DNA from: Hermatobates lingyangjiaoensis
Lineage: Eukaryota > Arthropoda > Insecta > Hemiptera > Hermatobatidae
Direction of reading: 5' to 3'
Length of the DNA: 64,000 nucleotides
Assembly: GCA_026182355.1 (NCBI GenBank)
Contig: JAPFBL010000584.1
Coordinates: 124,001-188,000 of the forward strand
In this document: positions 53,410 to 63,510 of the stretch, piece after piece
Layout: each line of letters begins with the position of its first letter
Position numbering within the stretch: the stretch's first letter is position 1
The notes under the pieces: generated by a model
Seen by the model: only the letters and a program-made list of their open reading frames with translations
Told to the model about the DNA's origin: nothing
Database searches by the model: none
Position numbers and translations under genes: made by a program

Positions 53410-53590
53410 AAAAGATTCCACAAAAACACGTGAAATAACAATCAATGATAAAAATCTATTGATTTATATGAAATCAATTTCTGCATCTAGTCTTTCGGTT
53501 GAGTTTTTGACTCTGACGAAGACCGCTTGTTATCCCATTAAAGATCTTAGTCTTGTTTTCCCATTTTCTTATTGTGGTTTGATCATTATA
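53405..53590 (+). mobile_element. PLE pLTR fragment, family 1
   Basis: Tail in minus sense at 53407-53445, unrelated spacer, then a plus-sense motif at 53509-53552 with GACU, CUGACGA, A, GACCG kept but the 3' half of stem II and GAAA mutated (UAUCCCAUUAAAG). Ends in TA-rich sequence at 53587. Confidence 0.65.
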
Positions 53591-53594
53591 TATA

Positions 53595-53880
53595 TATCTA
53601 TATGTTTCTAAAAATTTTATGCCAATTTCATGCTTGGTTACCTTTTTCGAGAATTTCTGTAATGTCCTACAGGCTCCTCTCAGTTGCTCGGGGAATAAAA
53701 AAATCAACTGGCCCAAACTTTTCCATTCAAATTTTTTTATTCCCCGAGCAACTGAGAGGAGCCTGTAGGACATTACAGAAATTCTCAAAAAAGGTAACCA
53801 AACATGCAATTGGCATACAGTTTTTAAAAATATGTTTGCAAAAAGGATTGCTACCAACCTTCACTAATAGACATATATTA
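53595..53880. mobile_element. Inverted repeat of another PLE N-terminal segment
   Basis: Minus arm 53595-53720 and plus arm 53728-53880 encode FPEQLRGACRTLQKFSKKVT; the plus arm goes on to LKICLQKGLLPTFTN before TA-rich sequence. CLQKGLLP-FTN matches the other PLE N-terminal blocks. The centre carries a short non-repeated stretch (CAACTGGCCCAAAC). Confidence 0.72.
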
Positions 53881-54295
53881 TAAATATTTCACATAAACAC
53901 GTGAAATAACAATCAATGACCAAACAACAATATGAAATGGGAAAAAAGACTAAGATCTTTCAAATATAAGAAGCGATCTTCGTCATCGCCAAAAACGCAG
54001 CAGTTTTTGACTGACTAAGACCGCATTTTATGGTTGAGAGATCGTAGTCTTTTTTCCCATTTTACATTGTGGTTTGATCATTGATTGTTATTTCACGTAT
54101 TTATAGCGAAATATTGTTATATTATAACATATTAATGATCAAACCACAATATGAAATGGGAAAACAAGACTAAGATCTTTAAACCGTAACAATCGGTCTT
54201 CGTCTGAGTCAAAAACCCAACTGATATTGTAGTTTGATCATTGATTGTTATTTCACGTGTTTATGTGAAATCTTTTTATTATAACATATGCATAA
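53881..54295. mobile_element. Three degraded PLE pLTR pieces, family 1
   Basis: Minus motif at 53948-53990 (mutated core), plus motif near 54007-54050 (mutated), then minus motif at 54168-54210 (GACU, CAGACGA, A, GACCG-AUUGUUA-CGGUU, UAAA, GAUC, UU, AGUC). Tails TGATCAAACCACAAT and TTATTTCACGTGTTTATGTG lie between and after. Confidence 0.65.
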
Positions 54296-55204
54296 TGATA
54301 CTTTCTGTAAAAAAAAAAAACGGGCAAACATTCAATTTAAGGCACTCACACCTTTATAATTTCTGGTTTAAACCATAGTTGTAATTATCTTCTGAAGAAG
54401 ATAATTATATTTATGTTTTAAGGAATAAACCATTCGAAACATGTTCACAACAATTACGAAACAATGTTAAATTTGATTACATTGGCAGGTGTTATATTTT
54501 AGCTGAAAGAGTTTGGTCGACTTATAGGAAAGTTGAGTGCATGGGGCTGGAGGGAGGTTTTTGCCCTACACACCCTGCTGGCTGGCTTGTCGTGAAATGA
54601 CAGGCTTGAGAGTGGACCTTAAGGGCGCATACTCAATACATTTACATTCTTCCCACTTCTCCATTTGCCACTTGACAAATTTTATTCAAACCCATGAAAT
54701 TACTCCATTCACATAAACATGTAGAGCCAAACGTATACGAGTATATGATTTAACTTCATAAATATACCGTTATATATTAATTTTTTTTTTATTAATATCC
54801 AATATAACTGATATTGTAACTATTTATGTTATAAACTAATAATATTTATTACAGCTTTTTTAAATGAAATCTTAGCAGTGGTAAAAGCAATTGATTTGAG
54901 ATTTTGAAGGATATTATATTTATAAGATTTCAAAGTTTAATTTACTTTGAATTTACTATTCATTACACATTTTAATAATAGTAATAAAGAAATTGTTTTT
55001 CATATTTCCGTACAACGTTATCATTGGACATGTGTGTGTACATACGCGTTCATCAGAGTCTAAACCCACAGTAAAGAAATAAGGAATGTGACTAAGAGCT
55101 TTTACTAAAACAAGTACTTTTCGTCAGAGTATCACTCATATTGAGTGTGTATTATATGTGTTTATGTAAGATTGTATGTGGATGTATATATATATATATA
55201 TTAT

Positions 55205-55300
55205 ATTTATATTCGTAAGACTGTCAGGAGACTGGAACAGCTCAGTTTAAAAGTCGTTAATACCGAAGCTGCGGTACATTTCAACAATATATATATATAT
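55205..55300 (+). pseudogene. PLE N-terminal fragment ending in (TA)n
   Basis: Plus strand: RKTVRRLEQLSLKVVNTEAA, then VHFNN, directly followed by (TA)n at 55288. The junction is within the same FN-x-I codons as at 51936 and 52467. Confidence 0.72.
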
Positions 55301-55301
55301 C

Positions 55302-55440
55302 AGTTGACTGTCGTCCCTCCGGCAATTCACTTCTTTTCCTGAGGACGACCACCATTACGGTCGAAATATTGAAAAGTGAGTCTTTGTTATGTTTCTGTCT
55401 ATGTGTCACAGTTTATTTTAATGTATGTATATTATATATG
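55302..55440 (+). mobile_element. PLE pLTR fragment, family 2, between (TA)n tracts
   Basis: Intact motif at 55328-55380: CACUUCUUUUC, CUGAGGA, C, GACC-ACCAUUAC-GGUC, GAAA, UA, UU, GAAAAGUG. The tail ends at TA-rich 55430. Confidence 0.72.
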
Positions 55441-55498
55441 TATATATATATATATATATATAGATATATAAATATATATATATAATATATATATGTAT

Positions 55499-55530
<32 letters not shown>

Positions 55531-55545
55531 TATATATTTATATCA
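55440..55545. repeat. Impure (TA)n tract
   Basis: About 100 bp of TA repeats with scattered A/T interruptions. Confidence 0.9.
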
Positions 55546-55889
55546 GCTCAAAGCGAAGAAATGCAACACAATTTTCTTTATTTCTAATTATACCTTCCCT
55601 ATTAATTCTAACTTTCATTCAACTCTCTTATTTTAATACATTTTCTTGTCCTTTAATAATCTTTTAGCCTTCATTTACTTAATATTCTTAATCTATTTAT
55701 TCTCCATTAGTCCAGTTATACCGTTGACCTTTCAATTTTTTTATTCTAACCGCTTATTTCTTGTTCATTATTGACCTTTGACCTTCTCTTTATATTAACC
55801 TGTACTATCCTTTTAATCTATTTATAGCAATGACTAAGCATGAGTCATCGATTTTAATTTAACATGTCACTTGCCATCTCCTTTTCCAG

Positions 55890-56035
55890 TTGAACCCTGT
55901 TAGCAGGAGGTTAGTTCGTAGGATCGAATCTCTCAGTCTTAAGATCGTGAATGCCGAGTCTGCGGTTAATTTTAATGATACCTGTTTAAAAGAGGATCTG
56001 CTGCCTATTTATACCAATATATATATATATATATA
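55890..56035 (+). pseudogene. PLE N-terminal fragment ending in (TA)n
   Basis: Plus strand: NPVSRRLVRRIESLSLKIVN, then AESAVNFNDTCLKEDLLPIY and TNI, then (TA)n at 56014. The clearest case of the TNI/(TA)n junction. The piece after it (56037-56100, CGTTCCAAACTGGACACAAACG) resembles a family 4 tail. Confidence 0.78.
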
Positions 56036-56261
56036 TACTCACTTTAGAAAATCGGAAAGTCGTTCCAAACTGGACACAAACGAGGACTTTTTAAACTTAT
56101 ATATATATATACTCATGTGTAGACATGTGTGTGTATGTGTATACATATACCCATTTCTTTTTCCATACATACCCATTTTTTGTATTTTTCCCCATTTCTG
56201 TTGTTTTTTGATAATTATTGTTATTTCATGTGGTTATTGTGAAATATTGTTATACCTGTAT

Positions 56262-56400
56262 GCTGAAAAATCACAACAAATAAATACGTGATGCAATCAC
56301 GGATTATAGATATTGTTTAAAAGGAAAACAATATAAATAAATGCTCTGCGGACTTTCACTTTATGCCATCAGAGAGCAAACAAAGTAAAAAAATAAGAAG
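56262..56400 (-). mobile_element. PLE pLTR fragment, family 5
   Basis: Motif at 56343-56377 (minus): stem I GCUCU/AGAGC variant, CUGAUGG, C, AUAAAGU, GAAA, GUCC, GC. Upstream tail AAATCACAACAAATAAATAC, GTGATGCAATCA. Confidence 0.6.
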
Positions 56401-56528
56401 GTAACATAAAAGTTATCGAAACGAAAGGAAAGGAAATAGCTGGAAAACTCAAGTGACAATATAGCTTGAAAAAAAATGCAATAAAATTAAACAATGCAAA
56501 GTAAACAGTCAGATAAGAAATTATTAAT

Positions 56529-56925
56529 AAAAAATCTGGAGTGGCCTACACTGAACTTTACTATAAGTAACTTAATATCAAATTTCTTGATTATATAACA
56601 CATAACGTCTCATTTAAGCATAACGTAAACATCTATATGGGATATGATTATTAGTCTTTCATTCCTGAGGTAGTAGAGATAATGATTGAAGGACATGTCA
56701 ATATATAAGCTTATTTGTGTACATCACACAGCTGATGCAAATAATTTCATTAGTATAACTACAGCAGTAATAACATTTTTGAAAAACCAAAGTGAACATT
56801 TCTTGATACGAAATATTCTCCTACAAGAGAACATGGCTTTTGTTAAAATAGCCAGTGGATTTCTTACATCGTTTACTTGACATCCTTCTACATTGAATAT
56901 TAAACTAAAATTTTACTTTAATAAA
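56529..56925 (+). mobile_element. Element B fragment
   Basis: Near-identical to 26648-27030, from TCTGGAGTGGCCTACACTGA to CATCCTTCTACATTGAATAT. Includes the shared 64-codon frame (56686-56880). Confidence 0.7.
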
Positions 56926-56929
56926 CTGG

Positions 56930-57023
56930 AAAACTTGAAAGATGGACTATGAAATTGATTCATGCCACAGTACAAAGATCGTTCAACAAAACATGTATAA
57001 AAGAAGGATTGCTCCCCAAATTT

Positions 57024-57079
<56 letters not shown>
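56930..57079 (+). pseudogene. PLE N-terminal fragment ending in long (TA)n
   Basis: Plus strand, frame broken: KLERWTMKLIHATVQRSFN, then TCIKEGLLPKFTNI, then (TA)n 57027-57079. Confidence 0.72.
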
Positions 57080-57082
<3 letters not shown>

Positions 57083-57262
57083 TGATCAAACCACAAGATG
57101 AAATGGGAAAACAAGACTAACATCTTTCAACAGTAATAAGTGTTTTTTGACTCTGACGAAGACCGCTTGTTACGGTTCAAAGATCTTAGTCCTGTTTTCT
57201 CATTTCATTGATCATTGATCATTGATTGTGATTTCACGTGTTTATGTGAAATCTTTTTATAT
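57080..57262 (+). mobile_element. PLE pLTR fragment, family 1
   Basis: A short minus-sense tail (57085-57135), then motif at 57149-57191: GACU, CUGACGA, A, GACCG-CUUGUUA-CGGUU, CAAA in place of GAAA, GAUC, UU, AGUC, and the tail to GTGAAATCTTTTTATATAT. Confidence 0.7.
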
Positions 57263-58366
57263 ATGCCTGTGTGTTTGTATATGGGATTTGTACAGACTAC
57301 TACGATATTTGCTACCCTGCCATAGTTCGTACGGTTTGAATGGTCTTCATCATATCATACATATCGATCGCCATTATTTAAAAAGAAACAATAGCCGACT
57401 TGAGGAAGTTACTTTATCAAGCAAAAGGCTATTTCTACTGCTTTCTACTATTGTTTACGCTCAACATAAAGAAGAGAAATTTAATGTAAAACTGCAGTGT
57501 TTGATGTTTTCATATTTACAGATTGTTATATTACAAATTCTAAGGTCCTGTATAGTCTAAGAGCCAGTTTGTTACAATAAGAAACAATTTACTAATATTG
57601 TTTATATATTCAAACCATAAATAATTATCATCAGACGTAGGATTACTAGAAAAATACATTTATTTTATGTTTTATTGGTTCAAGAATTATTATATAATTT
57701 CAATATTCAGTAAAAAATACATATTGAACAATTTTTTCTAAACAATTTTTATAAATTGATTATATAACTGGATATATTTTAAAATGTGCTTTATAAGAGT
57801 ACATAGACTACTTAATAACTGAATTTATAGATAATAATTTTTTTAAGCAGCGAGCAAAAAAATTTAAAAGCTTGTCGAGAACAAATCTTTACTCAATCTT
57901 TATCGCTCTGACACAATTGATGACACTATCTGATTTTATGCTTTAGAAACACGAATCAATAAACTTTCTTTACTTTGAACATTGTAAAATATTTGGTCGG
58001 CGAATTGTGTTTATTTTTAATCAAACAGAATTTTTTGAAAAATGACGTTAAAACAGTGTTTGTGTTATTTTAATAAATCCAGATTGGAAATTTGTATGAC
58101 AAAAAAACCACCAGCATAATTGTAAATTAATGATTTTTAAGTTTATGACATTTATTTTTTTAAATCTTTAGTTGTGCAATCCGTAATTGTGTGGGATTTA
58201 CTCATTCTGAGGTAAAATGGATAAACAAACAAAAGTCTCCACAAAAATGAATTTTTATTCAATTGTATATACAACAATTGAATAATATTCAATTGTTTAT
58301 ACAACAAAATATATATATATATACAATATAAAAAGCTTTCACATAAACACCATTGATTATATATCT

Positions 58367-58401
<35 letters not shown>

Positions 58402-58406
<5 letters not shown>

Positions 58407-58566
58407 ATTTCACATAAACACGTGAAACAACAATCAATGATCAAACCACAATAAGAAATGGGAAAACAAGACTAAGATCTTTCAACCGTAACAAGCGGTC
58501 TTCGTCAGAGTCAAAAACCCAACTGATCTTAGTCTTGTTTTCCCATTTCTTATTGTGGTTTGATCA

Positions 58567-58569
<3 letters not shown>
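58402..58569. mobile_element. PLE pLTR inverted repeat, family 1, consensus-like copy
   Basis: (TA)n on both sides (58375-58402, 58569-58608). The left arm (minus) has the best family 1 motif at 58470-58512; the right arm begins at ATCTTAGTCTTGTTTTCCCA, exactly at the self-complementary stem III, and returns to TGATCA-TATATA. Confidence 0.8.
58470..58512 (-). ncRNA. Hammerhead-like motif, family 1 (reference copy)
   Basis: Minus strand: stem I GACU/AGUC, CUGACGA intact, extra A, stem II GACCG-CUUGUUA-CGGUU (5 bp with a G-U), GAAA, self-complementary GAUC with no loop, UU. Cleavage is predicted between UU and AGUC. Confidence 0.68.
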
Positions 58570-58613
<44 letters not shown>

Positions 58614-58826
58614 TTGGTATACTTTGGGAGCAGACCTTCTTTTAAACATACCTCATTAAAGATCTTGCCAACATTAAGTTTAGTATGTTTCCTACATACC
58701 TTTTCAAGGTTTCGAATGCTACCTTTCCATCTCTGTGGTACCATATAAATAATTTCAATAGTTTTTTCTACTGGAACATTTGTGAAAAGAGATTCAACAT
58801 CTAGAGAGGCCATGGTTCATTTAAGT
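58550..58826 (-). pseudogene. PLE fragment: RT start fused to N-terminal segment, inverted relative to the main copy
   Basis: Minus strand encodes MASLDVESLFTNVPVEKTIE, then IYMVPQRWKGSIRNLEKVCR and LNVGKIFNEVCLKEGLLPKY, TNI, then (TA)n. ASLDVESLFTNVP is the first conserved RT block of PLEs; here it precedes the N-terminal segment, an impossible protein order, so the piece is a rearranged cDNA joined to the plus-strand element beginning at 58830. Confidence 0.78.
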
Positions 58827-58829
58827 ATC

Positions 58830-60075
58830 TACTTAAATCCACTGATGAATTCTTAGAAATAATACGAGCCACTGAGCCTAAAGGAACCATGGCCTCTCTA
58901 GATGTTGAATCTCTTTTCACAAATGTTCCAGTAGAAAAAACTATTGAATTATTTGTGATTTAGCATATGAACATCCGACTCTAACCCCTCCCCTTTTCAA
59001 GAGTAATTTGGAAAGTTTACTTCGTAGTTGCACAACTAAAAATCCTTTTACACATATTGATGGGAGCTTATATTATCAATAGATGGCGTTGCCATGGGTT
59101 TCTCCTTGGAGTAACATTTGCAAACTTTTACATGTGCCATGTAGAGAATAGTGTGTTAACACAAGAATCTATAGTCAAGCCCCATGTGTACTGCCGTTAC
59201 GTTGATGATTGCTTCTTAGTGGTGAATAACGAACAAGAAATTGAGTGTTTTAAAAAAGCACTTGAAGAGGCATCATGTTTTAAAATTCACAAAGAATTCA
59301 GTGTCAACAATAATATCAACTTTCTGGATGTAAGAATAAACCAGAATTACAGGAAATATGAAACATCAGTATATATGTTAAACCAACGCATGCAGGAGTT
59401 TATTTAAATGCACAAAGTGAGTGCCCAGAAAGATATAAGATGGAACAATTAAGGCACTTATACATAGAGCATTCAAGACATCGTCTGACTGGCTTCTCTT
59501 CGACCAAGCAGTAGAAAGGATTAAACAAGTATTGTCAACAATGGTTATAGTAACCAACACTTCGACAATATTTTAAGGAAATATATGAGAATATAAATTC
59601 AAACAATAATCAAGAGCATCAGCTGGGTAAGAAAGAGGAAGAATACAAACGGTGTATTATAAGAATCAATTCTCTAATGAATATAAAAAGGATGAAAGAA
59701 TTTTGAAGGCCATAATTAAAAGAAATACAACATGTGTTAACTCGGCAGACAAGCTAAATATTAGAATTTACTACAAGAGTTCCTGCACAGCAAATATGAT
59801 AATTAGGAACAACCTACTACAAAAAACCAATGTAGTGTACAGATATAATTGCACTATAGGAGACTGTGAGCTCCTAAAATCGAGCTACATTGGTTCTACG
59901 ACGACAACACTTTCACGCAGACTTACGATGCATCTAGCAGCCGGAGGACCGAAAGAACACACAATGAACATACATAAAAGCAGGCTAAGTAGAAAAATGC
60001 TGGAAGACAACATTGAAGAATGCAGAAAATAATCACACGAGGCTGCATATAATTGAATCATTATGCATAAAGGAA
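58830..60075 (+). pseudogene. PLE reverse transcriptase and GIY-YIG endonuclease, frame-broken
   Basis: Conserved order: TEPKGTMASLDVESLFTNVP (RT block), GVTFANFYMCHVE, CRYVDDCFLVV with YVDD at 59198-59209 (catalytic RT motif), NFLDVRINQN, THAGVYLNAQSECPERYK, then VYRYNCTIGDCELLKSSYIG (GIY-YIG motifs, about 59836-59895), TTLSRRLTMHLAAGGPKEHT, and after a frameshift NHTRLHIIESLCIKEKKPNI. At least four frameshifts or stops (near 58950, 59080, 59400, 60025) inactivate it. The protein N-terminus is absent on the 5' side but present downstream at 60410-60525, as expected for an element with terminal repeats. Confidence 0.85.
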
Positions 60076-60339
60076 AAGAAGCCGAACATTAATGATCAGT
60101 CCTGTTGTTTTTCCAGAATTTTAAAGTTACATTCGTGAAAAATAACTACATAGTGATTTAAATAATGTTGTGTAAATGTTCATGTAGGGAATTTTGTAGC
60201 AAACCTGTTACTCATGTGTATTAAGGTAGTGTTTTTTAAAAGAATATTTTATTATTAGTTATGTTTGATAGAAGTGAGGTAATTGTCATTGTAAATAAGT
60301 ATTTATTAGAATTGTTTTAAAAAAACCTTGTATATAGAA

Positions 60340-60375
60340 TCCTTGAAAATGGTCAACGTAGACCGAAACGTCGGA
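60340..60375 (+). ncRNA. Hammerhead-like motif with U3-A8 core, downstream of the PLE coding region
   Basis: Stem I UCC/GGA, UUGAAAA (U3 and A8 in place of C3 and G8), extra U, stem II GGUC-AACGUA-GACC (4 perfect pairs), GAAA, self-complementary CG, UC. It occupies the same place as 51744-51780 does in the other PLE: after the endonuclease and before the repeated N-terminal segment. Confidence 0.62.
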
Positions 60376-60409
60376 AATGTAATATGAAAAATACAATGAA
60401 AGAAAAAAC

Positions 60410-60550
60410 AATCGGTGAGTTAATTTATATGGTACCACAGAGGGAAAGGTAGCATTCGAAACCTTGAAAAGGTATGTAGGAAACATACTAAACTTAATGT
60501 TGGGCAAGATCTTTAATGAGGTATATATATATAATATATATATATATATA
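60410..60550 (+). pseudogene. PLE N-terminal segment (3' pLTR) ending in (TA)n
   Basis: IGELIYMVPQRE, frameshift, GSIRNLEKVCRKHTKLNVG, frameshift, FNEV, then TATATA at 60522. Matches the minus-strand segment at 58610-58740, which runs 18 codons further before its (TA)n. Confidence 0.72.
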
Positions 60551-60554
60551 TACA

Positions 60555-60820
60555 AATATATGCAGAAAAATCACAAAAAATAAACATGTGATGCAATCAA
60601 TGAAATTAAACCACAAGGAAAAAAAAAAAGAAAACAATAGAAAAAATGCTCTGAAGTCTTTCAATTTATGTCATCAGAGAGCAAACAGTCAGAACACACT
60701 TGGTTCTTCAAAAGTAAGCTCTTACTTTGTTTGCTCTCTGATGACATAAACTGAAAGAAATCAAAGCATTTTTTGTATTGTTTTCTTTTTTTTCTTTGTA
60801 GTTTAATTTCATATATATAT
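60555..60820. mobile_element. PLE pLTR inverted repeat, family 5
   Basis: Motifs at 60648-60682 (minus) and 60733-60767 (plus): GCUCU, CUGAUGA, C, AUAAAUU, GAAA, GACUUC, AGAGC. (TA)n-rich sequence on both outer sides. The arms meet in a 50-bp non-repeated centre. Confidence 0.7.
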
Positions 60821-60865
60821 ATTATATATATATATATATTTATATATATATTTATATATATAAAT

Positions 60866-61048
60866 AAAAGGAAAACATAATAAATAAATGCTCTGAGGCC
60901 TTTTGCTTTATGCCATCAGAGCATTTATTTCTTTTGTTTTTCCTTTTCCTTGTGGTTTAGACTTCATTGATTGCATCACGTGTTTAATTGTGAATTCTCA
61001 GCACATTTTAAATATATAAATATAATATATATATATTATATATATATA
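60866..61048. mobile_element. PLE pLTR inverted repeat, family 5 (short)
   Basis: Minus piece TGCTCTGAGGCCTTTTGCTT, ATGCCATCAG is followed at once by plus-sense GAGCATTTATTTCTTTTG and the tail ACTTCATTGATTGCATCACG. The arms meet at the ribozyme core itself. TA-rich at both ends. Confidence 0.65.
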
Positions 61049-61049
61049 T

Positions 61050-61476
61050 GGATTAATTTACCACAATGAAAACAATTTTTTTAAAACAATGCTCTAAGGC
61101 CTTTCGTTAATACTCTTCGGAGAGCAAGTGAACTAAAAAAACAATAATACTTGCTAACTTGGCTGATTGAAATTTCCAGAATTGATGGCAACCCTGAATG
61201 TGTTTAATGATGAAGTCTTCATTTGTTTAATTATCCCGTTAATCAAAACTTCATCTAATTTGTAGAGTCCTAGTTTTGATTAACGGGATAATTAAACAAA
61301 TGAAGACTTCATCATTAAACACATTCAGGGTTGCCATCAATTCTGGAAATTTCAATCAGCCAAGTTAGCAAGTATTTATTGTTTTTTTAGTTCACTTGCT
61401 CTCCGAAGATGTATTAACGAAAGGCCTTAGAGCATTGTTTTAAAAAATTGTTTTCATTGTGGTAAATTAATCCATC
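61050..61476. mobile_element. PLE pLTR palindrome, family 5 (205-bp arms)
   Basis: Near-perfect palindrome from GATTAATTTACCACAATGAA to the mirrored end; the arms meet near 61260 around TCTAATTTGTAGAGTCCTAG. Motifs at 61091-61125 (minus) and 61398-61433 (plus): GCUCU/AGAGC, CCGAAGA, U, GUAUUAAC, GAAA, GGCC, UU. (TA)n at 61030-61048 and 61507-61534. Confidence 0.82.
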
Positions 61477-61592
61477 TATTATATCAAGTGTTATTTTGAT
61501 TATTATTCATATATATATATATATATATATATATTGTATAAGAAATTAGTATATTGCTAAGACTGTCTCATAATAGTCTACAGATTGAAAAA

Positions 61593-61995
61593 GCTGCATC
61601 AGTTGAGATTTTAATCATCTAAAAGTACCCTTTACCAGATAGAGAACTCCGAAAACCTGAACATCAGTCGAGATTTTAATCATCCAAAAGTACCCTTTAC
61701 CAGATAGAGAACTCCGAAAACCTGAACATCACTTGAGATTTTAATCATCCAAAAGTACCCTTTACCAGATAGAGAACTCCGAAAACCTGAACATCAGTTG
61801 AGATTTTAATCATCTAAAAGTACCCTTTATTCAAATAGAGAACTCCAAAAACCTGAACATCAGTCGAGATTTTAATCATCCAAAAGTACCCTTTACCCAT
61901 ATAGAGAACTCCTAAAACCTGAACATCTGTTGAGGTTTTAATCATCCAAAAGTACCCTTTACCATATAGGGAACTCCGAAAACCTCAACATCAGT
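61593..61995 (+). repeat. 65-bp tandem repeat, about six units
   Basis: Unit: ACATCAGTCGAGATTTTAAT, CATCCAAAAGTACCCTTTAC, CAGATAGAGAACTCCGAAAA, CCTGA. Units differ at a few positions. Non-coding. Confidence 0.95.
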
Positions 61996-63234
61996 TGTTC
62001 AAAAGAGTTTTCCAAAATTAATTCATGGCTAGTCTAGAAGTAATAACAGTACTGTAGCTCCAATTGTAGGAATAACATATTATATACTTTTTCGATGAAA
62101 ATACGATCTTATAAGGACAAATAAAGTTCGATGGTGTTGAAAAAACATTGATAAATTAAAAAAAACACACTTACATACAGTCTCTAATTTTCAATTAGAA
62201 TTAGAAAATAATAGATTGTAATATTATATGTGGATATGAACAGCAGAACGAAACTATTTTAACAATTATGTAATCAAGAAATGCTGACTAGTGAAATTTA
62301 AAAATTTAAAGATTTGACAATAAAAAGTTCCGCATAAATTGTGAGTACAAATTTAAATTATTTTTCCTATTATAAATAAATAAATATATTGGTGGAAATT
62401 AAAAATGAAAAAAAAAATGTTTTTTGTACTTGTACTATATCTACGTCACATTTGCTGGTTTTGAAGTTATTATAATAATTTTTTACAGTCTAATAATGTT
62501 ATACGTGATACGATAGGTATGATTTTATAAACAGGTTTTATGATAATCTCTATAATTCTCATTTTAATGAAATACGATAATGGTTATTAATATAACTCAC
62601 AATAGATTTTCTGAAGAAGATAAATCTTCTGGTATATTTTAAAATTTCTGGTAAAGGATTTCATCTCTCTATAAATTGTACGAGTATTTATTTTTTTTTA
62701 CATTTTTATTATAATTACCAAAAAAATGGTAGAAATATAATAGTTAATCAATTAATGATATGATTATTCATTAATTTGCTGATATGTTTACTTATGGACA
62801 GGTGAAAACTATAAGGGATTTTTCTTGTTTTTTGATAGTTGTTGCGCAGTCTGTTTTAAAGATTGCCCAGAGCAGAGTGTTAATATCAGGGCACAGTATT
62901 AGGGGGACTTCATTAAACCAACACTCAAATGCACCTCCTGAAAAGAAGACTGTTTGCTTTCACCTTAACGTTTGCACATCGGCTAAAAGCCTTCCTCGAA
63001 TCGCTTAGCAGTCGCTCTAAAGCAAAATCATATATCCTCCAACATGTGCATGTTTCAATTCACACATGGACTTTTCTAATCAAGTTCTAGCAAACTAATA
63101 TTGCTTTTAATCTATAAATTAAATGCATATTCTAAATATCTCTGAATAACATATGGTGACATTATCAAATTGAGTTTCTCTAGTATCCGATCAGCTTTCT
63201 TCTGGGTCATGTTGCTCCGATATATCTGATTTAT

Positions 63235-63235
63235 T

Positions 63236-63272
<37 letters not shown>

Positions 63273-63495
63273 TTGTAAAAGCTTGAAAGAGTCCTTCTTG
63301 TATACATACGAGTACATTTAAGAAAGACATGTCCGTATTATTCTTCACTAGTTGTTTTTTGAATTTCCAGTGTCTTCGAAAACATTTCCTAAGTTCAAGG
63401 TTCTTCAATTCATAAAGGAGTCCACCATAGGTTTTTTCATTTACTTTATTCTTAACTATCGACATGTTTCGGTGTTCGTTCACCATCATCAAGAT
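63235..63495 (-). pseudogene. PLE N-terminal fragment ending in (TA)n
   Basis: Minus strand: LYELKNLELRKCFRRHWKFK, then FLNVLVCIQEGLFQAFTNI, then (TA)n at 63236-63270. The frame upstream (MMMVNEHRNMSIVKNKVNEK) is open to another TA tract at 63497. Divergent from the other N-terminal families but with the same C-x-EGL-x3-FTNI block. Confidence 0.7.
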
Positions 63496-63510
63496 ACTAT
63501 ATATATATAT

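Noticed and set aside
57222..57560. 112-codon open frame
   Set aside because: It begins in a PLE tail, has no known domain and lies in AT-rich sequence; probably chance.
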